This document shows, one piece after another, positions 18,660 to 28,184 of a stretch of DNA of 64,000 nt. The notes under the pieces were generated by a model. That model saw nothing but the letters and a program-made list of their open reading frames with translations, made no database searches and was not told where the DNA came from. Source of the stretch: Cytobacillus solani (GTDB taxonomy: Bacteria; Bacillota; Bacilli; Bacillales; Cytobacillaceae). The stretch's first letter is position 1, and each line of letters starts with the position of its first letter. The DNA is taken from NCBI RefSeq assembly GCF_001420595.1, contig NZ_LJIX01000006.1:1305361-1369360 (forward strand), read 5' to 3'. Position numbers and translations under genes: made by a program.

Positions 18660-19883
18660 ATGAAAAGATTGACATTTATTCATGCTGCTGATTTGCATTT
18701 AGATAGTCCCATGGTCGGGCTCAAAGGTTTACCAGAGCAGATTTTCAAGAGGCTTCAGGAGAGCACCTTTGAAGCTTTCGGGAAAATTGTTGATTCGGCC
18801 ATCCTTCACAATGTGGACTTTGTTATTATTGCTGGTGATATATTCGATGGCGAGGATCGCAGTATTCGTGCACAAATCCGGTTTATGAAAGAAATGAAGC
18901 GCTTAGAAGATAAGCATATACCCGTCTTTGTTGTTCATGGCAACCATGACCATCTGGAAGGAAAATGGACACACTTGCCTATGCCAGAAAATGTTTATAT
19001 TTTCCCTCATGACGTCACAGCAAAAACATTTACGAATCATTGCGGAACCTCTGTTAATCTTTATGGATTCAGTTATCCAAAAAGACATGTCTATGAGCGC
19101 ATGATTCAAAAGTATGCAAAAAAGGATAAGGCTGATTTTCATATCGGTATTTTGCATGGACATTTAGAAGGAGATAGCGATCATGGCAAGTATGCACCAT
19201 TTACTTTAAAGGAATTACTTGATAAGGGCTTCGATTATTGGGCTCTCGGGCATATTCATAAACGAAATCAACTAAATTTCCAGCCGCCTGTCATTTATCC
19301 GGGCAATATCCAAGGACGAAATCGGAAAGAACTGGGGGAGAAGGGCTGTTATTTAGTTCAGCTAACGGACGGAGAGGTGGAAATGACGTTTATCGAGTCC
19401 TCCACAGTTATTTGGCGAGAATTAACAATCGATGCTGCAGCTTTATCATCCTTTCATGAAATTTATGCAGCATGCAAAAAAACAGTAGATCAATTTCGAT
19501 TGGATCACATAGGAATTATTCTTACTCTAACTCTTGAAAATGTAAATATTCCACTTCAAGATTATAAAAGCCTTGAAAATGGTGAACTTCTTGAAATCCT
19601 TCAGGAGGATGAAAAAGAGGAGGAGGCTTTTGTATGGATTGCAGATTTATTGATTAAGGAAAAACTTGAATGGACACATGAACAATTGTCGGGTGAATCT
19701 GACTTTTATCAGGAGCTTTTTCAGACAGCATCCAATGCTCACTATTTAAATCAAAGTATTTCCTCTTTATATGACCATCCATCTGCGAGAAAATATTTAG
19801 AAGATTTAACTGATGAAGAAAAGAGCAGCTTAGCGGGAGAAGCGAAGAAGCTGCTGGTGAACTTACTTTACAAACCATATTAA
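18660..19883 (+). CDS. yhaO: SbcD-like metallophosphoesterase / nuclease YhaO
   Basis: 407 residues. Calcineurin-like phosphoesterase motifs in order: IHAADLHLDSPM (8-19), IIAGDIFDGEDR (near 58-69), VHGNHDHLEGKW (near 95-106), ILHGHLEGD (near 163-171) and LGHIHK (near 199-204). These supply the two-metal site of Mre11/SbcD-type DNA exonucleases. The C-terminal 150 residues form the capping region. It is 12 bp upstream of yhaN, the SbcC-like ATPase, so the pair is probably a DNA-end processing complex parallel to SbcCD. Confidence 0.92.
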   Translation: MKRLTFIHAADLHLDSPMVGLKGLPEQIFKRLQESTFEAFGKIVDSAILHNVDFVIIAGDIFDGEDRSIRAQIRFMKEMKRLEDKHIPVFVVHGNHDHLEGKWTHLPMPENVYIFPHDVTAKTFTNHCGTSVNLYGFSYPKRHVYERMIQKYAKKDKADFHIGILHGHLEGDSDHGKYAPFTLKELLDKGFDYWALGHIHKRNQLNFQPPVIYPGNIQGRNRKELGEKGCYLVQLTDGEVEMTFIESSTVIWRELTIDAAALSSFHEIYAACKKTVDQFRLDHIGIILTLTLENVNIPLQDYKSLENGELLEILQEDEKEEEAFVWIADLLIKEKLEWTHEQLSGESDFYQELFQTASNAHYLNQSISSLYDHPSARKYLEDLTDEEKSSLAGEAKKLLVNLLYKPY

Positions 19884-19895
19884 GGAGGTGAAGAG

Positions 19896-22895
19896 ATGAA
19901 AATAACGGATATACATATTTATGGATATGGCAAGCTTTCTAGCCTGAAGATATCTAATTTTAATGAATTTCAAGTAATCTATGGGGAAAATGAAGCAGGC
20001 AAATCAACTATTATGTCTTTCATCCACAGCATTTTATTTGGCTTTCCGACTAAGCAGCAGTCAGAGCTTAGATATGAACCGAAGGATGGATCAAAATATG
20101 GAGGTCAGCTTACTGCCATATTCCCAACCCATGGAAAGGTTGTTATTGAGCGTGTAAAAGGCAAGGCAACAGGAGATGTCAGGGTCACTCTTGAGGATGG
20201 GATGCTGGGTGAGGAAGAGCTCTTAAGAGAACTATTGTCAAATGTAGATAAAGCACTTTATCAATCGATTTTCTCCTTCAATGTTCATGGTTTACAAAAT
20301 ATCCATCAATTAAAAGGGGAGGATTTAGGAAGATTTTTATTTTCTGCAGGGACATTAGGGACAGATCAGCTTATTCAAGCGGAAAATATACTTCTTAAAG
20401 AGCTTGATTCACGCTTTAAACCGAATGGGATAAAGCCAACTATAAACGTCAAGCTAAAGGAACTTAAACAGCTTCATCAAGAACTGAAAAAAGCAGAACA
20501 GCAAAATGAACAGTACTGGACATTTTTAAAGGAGAAAGTGGAGTTAGAAGAACAGATTACTGCAAGCCATGAGGAACTTTTACTTGTTCAGGATAAAAAG
20601 ACTCGCTTAGAGGAATGGAGACATATTCAGCCTTTGAAGATGGAAGAGCAACAGATAGAAGAAGAGCTGAAGACATTTGAAGAGATTCATTTTCCTATAG
20701 ACGGATTAACAAGAATGGACCGTCTGGAGCAAATGATCAAACCGCTTGAAGGGCAAATGGCTAGCCTTGTGCAGAGAAAAAACAGTTTGACTATTGAGCT
20801 GGAAAACAGCAAACCAAATGAAGCTATTATTAATAAAGAACCAGAAATTACGGCTGCAGTTGAGGGTCTCCCATTATTAGAAAAGCTTAACCAGGAGAAG
20901 GAAGAGCTGACAGTAAAGCTACAAGAATTAACACAAGCTGAACTTTCTGTTAAGGAAAAGCTTCATTTGCCCATACAGGAAGACGAGCTATTAAGCATTA
21001 ATACAAGTGTCTTTATGAAGGAGAAAATTACTCATACGCAAGAGCAGTATCGAAGGGTAAAGGCAAAAAAACAGGATCTAGACGAACGATTTAATGAAGG
21101 GAGACAGTTGCTTGAAGAAACGGAAGAAAAAATAAAAAGTCTAGAACATCGACGTCTTCCTGCAGCTGTAAGAATTGATCTTGAGAAAAAAATAAAAGAT
21201 ACCAATCAAAGGGAAATAATTGAATACGAACGAACACAAATAGAAGAAAGACTTGCGTTTCTCCAATTAGCAGAAAAAAAAGAAATAGAAAAGACAAGAA
21301 GAAAGAAAGCCCAAGATCGTATTCAATTAATACTCTTTAGTATTCTTTTTATGATTCTTGTTGTTTTGGGGATTGTAAACACCGAGTGGTCGCTAGTTGT
21401 TGCCGGTATGCTTGGCATGATTGTTACTCTCTATTTGCATTATAAAAAAATAACGAAGTCAAATGGTAACTTTTTTACAGATGAAATGAAGACGTTAAAA
21501 GAAAAAAAGCGGCAGCTTATTCAAAAGCTGAATGATCATGATGATCATGAGATGTCTGCTAATAAAATGAAGCTTGAGAATGATAGGGAAATAGTTGAGC
21601 AGCTTCGCCATTATCAGCTTTTATGGGAGCAGGGAAACGAACAATATGAAAGAATTATAGCGGCTTTTGAATCATGGGAAAAGGCGAAATTGGAAGCTGA
21701 GAGAAGAATGATTGAACTTGGGGAAGAACTATTTCTTCCACGGGATATTGCTTTAAATTATTTAGCAGATGCTTTTCAGCTTATCGAACAGCTGAAGAAG
21801 CTATACAGAGAAAGAAAGAACATCCTAGAACGCAGTGAAACTGTTTCTAAGCGAATAGCAGAGATGAATGAAGGAATCTCTTCATTAAGTGATGCCTATT
21901 TGCAAACGCCCCCGTCAAATATCCAGGAAACGGCATACTTATTAAGGAAGTTACTAAAAGAAGAAACAGAAAAACAAATAAAACAAAGTGAAAAGCAGTC
22001 GAAGCTTTCTGAGCTTGAAGAAGAATATGAAAGAAAAAAAATAGAACTCGATCATTTTCTAATGGAGCAGCAAAACCTCCTGCAGCTCGCACAGGCAGAA
22101 AATATGGAGAACTTCCGAGAAATAGGACAATTGGCAGAGAAAAAAGAGAAGCTGAATGAAAAGCTTAATAACGTTGCAAGTCAGCTGAAACGTTCATCGT
22201 TTAATGGGGAAGAGATAGAAACATATATGAGCGTTACAAATATAGATTCAACTATTCAAATGCATACGGTAAGGATGAAAGAACTGAAAGAAATCATGCC
22301 TATCCTGCAACAAGGCCTTGCTGAAAGGAAGTATGAAATTCAAGTCATAGAAGAAGGCGGCACATATGCAGAGCTGCTTCACAAATATAAACAAATGAAG
22401 GCAGAGCTTGAGGAAGATGCAAAAGAATGGGCCAAGTATGCGATTGCGAAAGAAATTCTCGACAAGACGGTGGAGCGTTTCAAAACCGAGCGGATGCCAA
22501 GGATGCTGAAAAAAGCGGAAGAATTTCTCGCCTGCTTAACAGATGGAAAATATACCCGATTGTATCCGAAGAAGGATAGCAGCGGTTTTCTCATTGAAAG
22601 CAGCAATCAGCAATTATTTGAAGCGAACGAAGTCAGTCAGGCTACGATGGAGCAGATTTATGTTGCATTTAGGCTATCTCTTGCATTAACTATTTATGAG
22701 AAGCTCCCTTTTCCAATTATCATTGATGATAGCTTCGTGAACTTTGACCATGTAAGAACAGAGAAGATTATGAGCCTATTAAAAAGCATTGAAAATAGGC
22801 AGATCCTATTTTTTACATGTCACAAGCATATGCTGCCATATTTTTCACAGAGTCAAATTCTAAACGTAAATAATACAGCCAGTTTGCTAGTATAG
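19896..22895 (+). CDS. yhaN: SbcC/Rad50-like ATPase YhaN with central membrane-like hairpin
   Basis: 999 residues, AGGAGGTGA before the ATG. Walker A GENEAGKSTIMSF near 30-42, two long coiled-coil arms (about 170-465 and 520-860), and the C-terminal half ATPase with TMEQIYVAFRLSLA (signature region, near 908) and IIIDDSFVNFD (Walker B, near 944). Where Rad50/SbcC has a CxxC zinc hook, residues about 473-517 instead form two strongly hydrophobic stretches (IQLILFSILFMILVVLGIV and SLVVAGMLGMIVTLYL) joined by a short polar turn. The tips may thus insert in the membrane. Partner: YhaO. B. subtilis YhaN is similar in size. Confidence 0.92.
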   Translation: MKITDIHIYGYGKLSSLKISNFNEFQVIYGENEAGKSTIMSFIHSILFGFPTKQQSELRYEPKDGSKYGGQLTAIFPTHGKVVIERVKGKATGDVRVTLEDGMLGEEELLRELLSNVDKALYQSIFSFNVHGLQNIHQLKGEDLGRFLFSAGTLGTDQLIQAENILLKELDSRFKPNGIKPTINVKLKELKQLHQELKKAEQQNEQYWTFLKEKVELEEQITASHEELLLVQDKKTRLEEWRHIQPLKMEEQQIEEELKTFEEIHFPIDGLTRMDRLEQMIKPLEGQMASLVQRKNSLTIELENSKPNEAIINKEPEITAAVEGLPLLEKLNQEKEELTVKLQELTQAELSVKEKLHLPIQEDELLSINTSVFMKEKITHTQEQYRRVKAKKQDLDERFNEGRQLLEETEEKIKSLEHRRLPAAVRIDLEKKIKDTNQREIIEYERTQIEERLAFLQLAEKKEIEKTRRKKAQDRIQLILFSILFMILVVLGIVNTEWSLVVAGMLGMIVTLYLHYKKITKSNGNFFTDEMKTLKEKKRQLIQKLNDHDDHEMSANKMKLENDREIVEQLRHYQLLWEQGNEQYERIIAAFESWEKAKLEAERRMIELGEELFLPRDIALNYLADAFQLIEQLKKLYRERKNILERSETVSKRIAEMNEGISSLSDAYLQTPPSNIQETAYLLRKLLKEETEKQIKQSEKQSKLSELEEEYERKKIELDHFLMEQQNLLQLAQAENMENFREIGQLAEKKEKLNEKLNNVASQLKRSSFNGEEIETYMSVTNIDSTIQMHTVRMKELKEIMPILQQGLAERKYEIQVIEEGGTYAELLHKYKQMKAELEEDAKEWAKYAIAKEILDKTVERFKTERMPRMLKKAEEFLACLTDGKYTRLYPKKDSSGFLIESSNQQLFEANEVSQATMEQIYVAFRLSLALTIYEKLPFPIIIDDSFVNFDHVRTEKIMSLLKSIENRQILFFTCHKHMLPYFSQSQILNVNNTASLLV

Positions 22896-22979
22896 GATGG
22901 ATTTCTCGCCCTCCTTATCAGACGAAAAAACAAATCTATATGGTATACTATTTTTATAGAAGGGAGAGTGGCAGAATAT

Positions 22980-23924
22980 ATGTCAAAGGGAATTATGTTT
23001 TATGATGTTGGAGAACAAATTGAACAGTTTCTATTAATTAAAAATGCAACGAAAGGAATTGCCAGTAATGGGAAGCCTTTCTTAACATTGATATTCCAGG
23101 ATAAAAGTGGAGAAATTGAGGCGAAGCTTTGGGATGTGTCTGATGGAGATGAAAAAAGCTTTAGTCCTGAAACGATTGTGAAAGTAACTGGAGAGATTTT
23201 AAATTACCGCGGGCGCAATCAGCTGCGAATCCGTCAGATACGGCCGGCATCTCCAACTGACCCAGTTAAATTAGCAGATTTCCTTGAAACAGCTCCTTTA
23301 AGTACGGATGAAATGATGGGGAAAATAACGCAGTATATTTTTGAAATGAAGAATCCGAATATCCAAAGAATCACTCGTCACTTAATTAAAAAGCATCAGA
23401 ACGCATTTCTTGAGTATCCCGCAGCGACTAAAAATCATCATGAATTTGTATCAGGTCTTGCGTTTCATGTCGTTTCAATGCTTGATTTGGCTAAAGCAAT
23501 CGCAGGACTTTATCCGAGCCTTGATAAAGATCTTTTATATTCCGGTGTCATTCTTCATGATCTTGGTAAAGTCATCGAGTTATCTGGTCCGATATCAACC
23601 ATGTACACGATTGAGGGCAACCTGCTTGGTCATATTACTATCATGGTTAATGAAATCGGAAAAGCTGCTGATGAACTTTCAATTAATGGAGAAGAGGTAC
23701 TCATTCTGCAGCATTTAGTTTTAAGCCACCATGGAAAAGCAGAATGGGGCAGTCCGAAGCCTCCACTGATTAAGGAAGCTGAGATTCTTCATTATATTGA
23801 TAATCTTGATGCGAAGATGAATATGCTTGACCGTGCATTAGATAGAGTGAAGCCTGGTGAGTTCACGGAAAGAGTATTTGCATTAGATAATCGTTCCTTC
23901 TATAAGCCGACTTTTCATAATTAA
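22980..23924 (+). CDS. yhaM: 3'-5' exoribonuclease YhaM
   Basis: 314 residues from the ATG at 22980. Translation then begins [13 protein letters not shown], close to B. subtilis YhaM, and AGGGAGAG lies about 13 bases before. An OB-fold nucleic-acid domain (about 15-100; [26 protein letters not shown]) precedes an HD domain with [12 protein letters not shown] near 149 and [14 protein letters not shown] near 191, ending [13 protein letters not shown]. YhaM is a Mn-dependent 3'-5' exoribonuclease that also degrades single-stranded DNA. Probably co-transcribed with yhaO-yhaN, though with its own upstream gap of 84 bp. Confidence 0.95.
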   Translation: MSKGIMFYDVGEQIEQFLLIKNATKGIASNGKPFLTLIFQDKSGEIEAKLWDVSDGDEKSFSPETIVKVTGEILNYRGRNQLRIRQIRPASPTDPVKLADFLETAPLSTDEMMGKITQYIFEMKNPNIQRITRHLIKKHQNAFLEYPAATKNHHEFVSGLAFHVVSMLDLAKAIAGLYPSLDKDLLYSGVILHDLGKVIELSGPISTMYTIEGNLLGHITIMVNEIGKAADELSINGEEVLILQHLVLSHHGKAEWGSPKPPLIKEAEILHYIDNLDAKMNMLDRALDRVKPGEFTERVFALDNRSFYKPTFHN

Positions 23925-23929
23925 ATTTT

Positions 23930-23965
23930 ACAGCCGTTCCTTAGATGGAGCGGCTGTTTATTTTT
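23930..23965 (+). terminator. Terminator after yhaM
   Basis: ACAGCCG(ttcc) / (ggag)CGGCTGT stem followed by TTTATTTTTG. Confidence 0.85.
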
Positions 23966-24193
23966 GTCCGTTAAAAAATGGTGAATTTTTTGTATGAAGT
24001 TTGTTTGACGTAGTCAAAGATTCTGGGAATTAAGTATACGTGTAACAATGCTTCTCTCCTCACCTTTTCAATGCTCGCCAATCGGCTAGTTTACTTTATG
24101 AATAGAAAGTATGCAAGGATAATCATAAATTCCAATTGAAGGCATAAATTTTAATAAAGCTTGGACAATCCTTCAATAAGGGGGGAAATGAAG

Positions 24194-24370
24194 ATGATGA
24201 CGATTCCACTTTGGGCTTATGTTGTAGTGGCAGGGATTCTTGTTAGTGCTTATATGGCTTTCAGGACGGGAAAAGAGGAACGAAAGCTAGAGGATGAAAG
24301 TATTGAACTGGAAGGCAGGGTGTACATGGAAAGAATTCAAAAGGAGAAGGAAGCAAGAAGAGGGGTATAA
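24194..24370 (+). CDS. yhaL: YhaL-family sporulation membrane protein
   Basis: 58 residues. The ATG at 24194 was chosen because AAGGGGGG (24178-24185) is 8 bases away; the ATG at 24188 is too close to it. One N-terminal membrane helix (about 4-24, PLWAYVVVAGILVSAYMAF) is followed by a charged helical tail with EGRVYMERIQKEKEARR. This matches YhaL, a sporulation-associated protein encoded between yhaM and prsA in B. subtilis. The gene ends at a terminator shared with the convergent prsA. Confidence 0.82.
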   Translation: MMTIPLWAYVVVAGILVSAYMAFRTGKEERKLEDESIELEGRVYMERIQKEKEARRGV

Positions 24371-24392
24371 AGGTTAGCATGCTATCGAATGT

Positions 24393-24425
24393 AAAAATAG
24401 GTCCCTTCTTGGGACCTATTTTTTA
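24393..24425. terminator. Bidirectional terminator, yhaL / prsA
   Basis: AAAAATAGGTCCC / GGGACCTATTTTTT, a perfect stem with a 5-nt loop. Confidence 0.92.
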
Positions 24426-24436
24426 AGAAAAGGAAA

Positions 24437-25333
24437 TTACTGTTTATCTTCTGTACTGCTCTTTAAGATATCTTTTAAATCTTTGTCGTTGATTTTTACA
24501 TTTGCATCTTTCAATTCACGTTCCATCGCTTTTTCAATTGTTGCTCCGTCAATCTTTGAAACCTTTACTTCATATTCCATTTCCTTTTTCATTTCATCGA
24601 AAGGCTTTTTCTCTTTTTTCTCAGTTGTTTGGATAATATGATAGCCATGCTGTGATTTAACTGGTTCACTGATCTCATTTACATCCAGTGCATATGCAGC
24701 CTCTTCAAATTCAGGAACCATTTGTCCAGCTCCAAACCAGCCAAGGTCACCGCCATTTGCTGCTGAACCTGGGTCTTCCGAATATTCAGTTGCTAAATCT
24801 TCAAATTTTCCGCCTTCATTTAGCTTTTTCTTGACTTCATCTATCTTTTTCTTTGCTTCTTCAGCTGTTGTATCTTCATCTACCTTTATTAGTATATGAC
24901 GGGCTTTAATTTGAGGCTTGTAATTATCGTAGTACTCTTTAACTTCTTTTTCTGTTACTTTTACATCTTTAATTGCAGCCTTTTCCTGCATTAAACCTGT
25001 TTTGAATGTTGCTTTTAAATCATCCTCATCTTTGTATCCGTATTGTTGAAGGGCAAGCTCAAAGTTAGCACCAAGCTGCTCTTTCAGCTCATCAACCTTT
25101 TCATTTAATTCTTCATCCGTTACTTTATATTTTTCTGAAAGAACTTTTTCATAGACAAGCTCTCTTAGTGCTTGTTCACCGTATTTTTCTTTCATTGAAT
25201 TATAAAGCTCGTCCTTTGAAATATCACCAGCTTTAGTTTCAACAACAACATCTCCAGATCCATTTGTGCTGTTACAAGCAGTTAATCCTAAAACCCCAGC
25301 TGTAAGTGATAGGGTAATTATCCATTTTTTCAT
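24437..25333 (-). CDS. prsA: Foldase lipoprotein PrsA (peptidyl-prolyl isomerase)
   Basis: 298 residues from the ATG at 25333, with AGGAG 11 bases upstream. Lipoprotein signal peptide MKKWIITLSLTAGVLGLTAC with the lipobox LTAC (Cys20). The parvulin domain covers about 135-225 (KARHILIKVDEDT ... EDPGSAANGGDLGWFGAGQMVPEFEEAAY ... KSQHGYHIIQ), flanked by the N-terminal helical chaperone region and a C-terminal charged helix. It is lipid-anchored outside the membrane and folds exported proteins. In B. subtilis prsA has the same neighbours. Confidence 0.96.
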   Translation of the reverse strand: MKKWIITLSLTAGVLGLTACNSTNGSGDVVVETKAGDISKDELYNSMKEKYGEQALRELVYEKVLSEKYKVTDEELNEKVDELKEQLGANFELALQQYGYKDEDDLKATFKTGLMQEKAAIKDVKVTEKEVKEYYDNYKPQIKARHILIKVDEDTTAEEAKKKIDEVKKKLNEGGKFEDLATEYSEDPGSAANGGDLGWFGAGQMVPEFEEAAYALDVNEISEPVKSQHGYHIIQTTEKKEKKPFDEMKKEMEYEVKVSKIDGATIEKAMERELKDANVKINDKDLKDILKSSTEDKQ

Positions 25334-25608
25334 GTTGAACACTCCTAATTGTATTTGTTTATATTCGATTTCACAAAACTTACTATACCATAAATGTAAG
25401 GAAGAACAAAAACAATAACCTATGATGTGGGTAAGAAAATATGCGTTCACCTATCCAAATGTATTTGTTTAGTCATATGATAAAAAGAAAACTTTCATTC
25501 GAAGAAATTAGATGGAGCAAGAATTTTGGATAAGTCGTGATAGGAGCCTATTCGCACGCGGAGGCAATTGAATAGGATATGTTAGCAACATGAAAGGAGG
25601 GTGTTCTC

Positions 25609-25698
25609 ATGGGTGCAGGGTATGGATACGGCGGAGGTTTCGCGCTAATCGTAGTGTTATTCATCTTGTTAATTATTGTTGGCGCAGCTTGGCTATAA
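25609..25698 (+). CDS. YjcZ-family miniprotein, copy 1
   Basis: 29 codons from ATG 25609 to TAA 25698, preceded by GAAAGGAGGGTGTTCTC, a strong ribosome site. The product begins MGAGYGYGGGFALIVVLF and continues as a single hydrophobic helix ending GAAWL. This is the tiny transmembrane YjcZ/YhzE type found widely in spore-forming bacilli and linked to sporulation. It is 22 bp upstream of a second copy. Confidence 0.85.
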   Translation: MGAGYGYGGGFALIVVLFILLIIVGAAWL

Positions 25699-25720
25699 GA
25701 AAATGAAGGGAGGAAACAAT

Positions 25721-25816
25721 ATGTCTGGTGGAGCTGGATATGGAAACGGCGGAGGCTTTGCCTTAATAGTCGTTTTATTTATCCTTTTAATTATCATTGG
25801 TGCATCTTGGTTGTAG
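25721..25816 (+). CDS. YjcZ-family miniprotein, copy 2
   Basis: 31 codons from ATG 25721 to TAG 25816, with GAAGGGAGGAAACAAT before it. It begins MSGGAGYGNGGGFALIVVLF and ends GASWL; from GGGFALIVVLFILLII onward it is nearly identical to the preceding gene, so this is a recent tandem duplication. A terminator follows at 25854-25884. Function is not established. Confidence 0.85.
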   Translation: MSGGAGYGNGGGFALIVVLFILLIIIGASWL

Positions 25817-25853
25817 TGGCGAAAGACATAAAGTTATCCGCTCTAGAATGTAG

Positions 25854-25884
25854 AAAAGCGGAGGGATGATCTCCTCCGCTTTTT
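25854..25884. terminator. Bidirectional terminator after YjcZ pair
   Basis: AAAAGCGGAGG / CCTCCGCTTTT stem. The minus-strand small membrane protein converges on it. Confidence 0.9.
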
Positions 25885-25908
25885 CTGTATGCCATTTTTC
25901 TTTGTCAA

Positions 25909-26088
25909 TTATGCATATAAAATTTCAACAAATGAGGATATTAAAAGAATGGTCACCAAAATATTAATCGTACGAAATACTTTAGGCTGCCGATCTTCAG
26001 GGATATCCTTTTGAAGGCAAAGGGAATTTGTCATTTTGTTAATATTATATAAAATAAAAACAGCAAAAATTATAAAAATGGAGATCAT
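25909..26088 (-). CDS. Small two-helix membrane protein, unknown
   Basis: 59 residues, too short for routine ORF calling but supported by a strong AAAGGAGGG site 7 bases before the ATG at 26088. Two hydrophobic helices: ISIFIIFAVFILYNI (2-16) and TINILVTILLISSFVEILYA (40-59), separated by a polar loop containing CLQKDIPEDRQPK. Not recognised. It converges on the terminator of the YjcZ pair. Confidence 0.65.
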   Translation of the reverse strand: MISIFIIFAVFILYNINKMTNSLCLQKDIPEDRQPKVFRTINILVTILLISSFVEILYA

Positions 26089-26246
26089 AGAAAAATTCCC
26101 TCCTTTAAACAGTCAGATGATTTAAAAAATGACCTACAAGTTTGATATGTTATTTACAATAACAAAAATTCCTGAAAAAAGATAGTCTTTAAGATTCTAT
26201 AAGTATTATTATGGAAAGGTGATGAGTTATTTCCTCTAATTAACAA

Positions 26247-26795
26247 TTAAGAATAGTGGCTTCTCAGCAAAATCTCAAAGCCTTCATCGTTTTCTTCAAT
26301 ATATGATCGATTTGGAGCAGACAGCACATTTTTGGCACAAACGAAATCTGAAAAACAAATGCCAACATGAAAGGCTAGTAAAATGGTAGAATAGTGAACA
26401 TAATGCGGAAAACAAAAACATGCCAAAATCAATAAACTATTTATCGTGACAAACGGTGTAAATAATGCGACAATAAATTTCCATTTTGCTATCGGTTCAT
26501 TGACTTTAATGTGAATAATTGGTAATAGTCCATATTTAATTGTTACTATTTTTTTAACTTTATGGCCGTGTCGGGCTAGCGGTAAATAATGAAGCAGCTT
26601 ATGAAACGGGTACATGATCCATAAGCATATTATAAATAAAAAGAAATAGTTATCATAAAAAGAAGTAACCCCAAACACATATTGAGCAGGTACATAAATA
26701 ATAATAAAGGTTAGCAACATTGTTAAGGAAGACATAAAGAAAAGTCTATGAGATCCATAATGCTTGTTAATATTAATTGTCTTCCAGCAATTCAT
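26247..26795 (-). CDS. DUF3267-like membrane protein
   Basis: 182 residues from the ATG at 26795, with GGAGGT 8-13 bases upstream. About four hydrophobic helices: LFFMSSLTMLLTFIIIYVPA, NYFFLFIICLWIMYPF, KFIVALFTPFVTINSLLILACF and YSTILLAFHVGICFSDFVCA. The pattern FHKLLHYLPL resembles the HExxH-like segment of DUF3267/putative zincin membrane proteins, but with HKLLH instead of HExxH, so activity is doubtful. Family assignment is by general appearance. Confidence 0.6.
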   Translation of the reverse strand: MNCWKTININKHYGSHRLFFMSSLTMLLTFIIIYVPAQYVFGVTSFYDNYFFLFIICLWIMYPFHKLLHYLPLARHGHKVKKIVTIKYGLLPIIHIKVNEPIAKWKFIVALFTPFVTINSLLILACFCFPHYVHYSTILLAFHVGICFSDFVCAKNVLSAPNRSYIEENDEGFEILLRSHYS

Positions 26796-26966
26796 TGTAT
26801 CATACCTCCAAGAGGAGAAAATAAATTTCCACAAAACTTACTAAGATACTTTACGATGAAAAGGCGAAAAAATCAATAGGGAAAAAACACAGATTTTGTC
26901 GAAGAATAATCATGGACATACACCATAATATATGTGGCCGGTATGATAGATAAACGGAGGAAAAAG

Positions 26967-27302
26967 GTGGATATTTACACATTGATGGAGAAAATAAACA
27001 AACTAGAATATCAGCAAAAGCTGCTTTTGAAGGTAATTGAAAATCCGAATCATTCCTTCTATAAATTAGTGGTTGAAAAATCACTTGGGCAAAAGGATGT
27101 AAAGGCATTCAATCAACTATGTGAAGAGTTGAACATAAAGTGGGAAGAACAGAAAGCGGAAGGATTTGTTAACTTTCATCCGCTTTATAAAGAATTTGAG
27201 AAGCGTTTACATCCTAATCTTACAGCTTATGATGTTATTCATGCGTGTATAAAACAGCAACTATTCCTTCCTCTAATGGTTGAATTAAGAAGGTATCTTT
27301 GA
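26967..27302 (+). CDS. yhaI: YhaI-family (DUF1878) protein
   Basis: 111 residues. The GTG at 26967 follows ACGGAGG (26953-26960) at good spacing. A helical cytosolic protein with NKLEYQQKLLLKVIENPNHSFYKLVVEKSLG and KAEGFVNFHPLYKEF, resembling B. subtilis YhaI, encoded next to scoC. Unknown function. It is convergent with scoC with only 2 bp between the stop codons. Confidence 0.78.
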   Translation: MDIYTLMEKINKLEYQQKLLLKVIENPNHSFYKLVVEKSLGQKDVKAFNQLCEELNIKWEEQKAEGFVNFHPLYKEFEKRLHPNLTAYDVIHACIKQQLFLPLMVELRRYL

Positions 27303-27304
27303 TT

Positions 27305-27886
27305 TTATACACTTTCCTTTAGTGTATACTCCTTTTTGGTTAGCTTGCCTTCTTCCTCTACAAAGTCATTTTCAAGGTTTGCAAATGATTTTTCAAATAT
27401 TTCCATAAAGTCATCACCGTATATATTCCTGACGATCGCCATTATTTCAATAATGTCAGGGAATTTTCCATAAAGATCTCGCAATGGCTTTGCCCCCGAA
27501 TAGACAGCGTTTTGATCAGGATCGTACGTCTCCATAAGACTGAGTAAAATACTTTCACCTGCAGCAGTCAGTTCGATATACGTATTTCTCTTATCACTTT
27601 CCTTCTTAGAAAATTTAAGTAACCCCCGTTCCTCTAGCTTTTTGGAAAAGTTAAATGCTGTTGACACGTGCATAACCCCAAATTTAGCTACATCAGAGAT
27701 GGATGCTCCTTTTAAATGGTAGGAAATCCATAAAATATGATGTTCATTAATATTTAAGTCATACGGTTTGATCCATTGCTGCCAATCCTTCTCAATCGTC
27801 TTCCATAGTGCTTTACTTAATTGAGCAATCCTTTGACTAAAGATCATTGCTTCCTTTATAGAATACAATTTATCATTCATATTCAA
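27305..27886 (-). CDS. scoC: MarR-family transition-state regulator ScoC (Hpr)
   Basis: 193 residues. The winged-helix MarR core is nearly identical to B. subtilis Sco[34 protein letters not shown] (near 22-54), then [29 protein letters not shown] (recognition helix and wing, near 66-94). The C-terminal region has [15 protein letters not shown]. ScoC represses extracellular protease and sporulation-entry genes. Upstream ribosome site AAGGTGATTTTTGAAT. The conserved DNA-binding part suggests the same operator type, but targets in this window were not identified. Confidence 0.95.
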   Translation of the reverse strand: MNMNDKLYSIKEAMIFSQRIAQLSKALWKTIEKDWQQWIKPYDLNINEHHILWISYHLKGASISDVAKFGVMHVSTAFNFSKKLEERGLLKFSKKESDKRNTYIELTAAGESILLSLMETYDPDQNAVYSGAKPLRDLYGKFPDIIEIMAIVRNIYGDDFMEIFEKSFANLENDFVEEEGKLTKKEYTLKESV

Positions 27887-28119
27887 AAATCACCTTCTTT
27901 TTAAGTATCTAATAACATTATGCCAATAAAACAAAAATTAATAAAGATATAAATTTACAAAATTTTTAGAAATTGAACCATATAATGATTTTTATTATGA
28001 GTAAAAACGGAAATTGGGTAAATGTATAAAAGGAGATTAGCAATCATTTAATCAACAAAATAAATCTCCAGCTAAGACCGTTTCACTTTATTAATATATT
28101 TGTTTTCGGCTTGAAAAGG

Positions 28120-28158
28120 AAAAATCCTTCTTTTTTTAAAAAAAGTAAGGATTTTTTT
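28120..28158 (-). terminator. Terminator after yhaH
   Basis: AAAATCCTT(c/a)(C)TTTTTTT / AAAAAAAGTAAGGATTTTTTT stem. Located just beyond the yhaH stop on the minus strand. Confidence 0.8.
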
Positions 28159-28184
28159 AGGGAAAGCATGAAATGATGAGAATT

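Noticed and set aside
26247-26795. Active zinc metalloprotease of the DUF3267 type
   Set aside because: The expected HExxH is HKLLH, so a catalytic claim is not supported.
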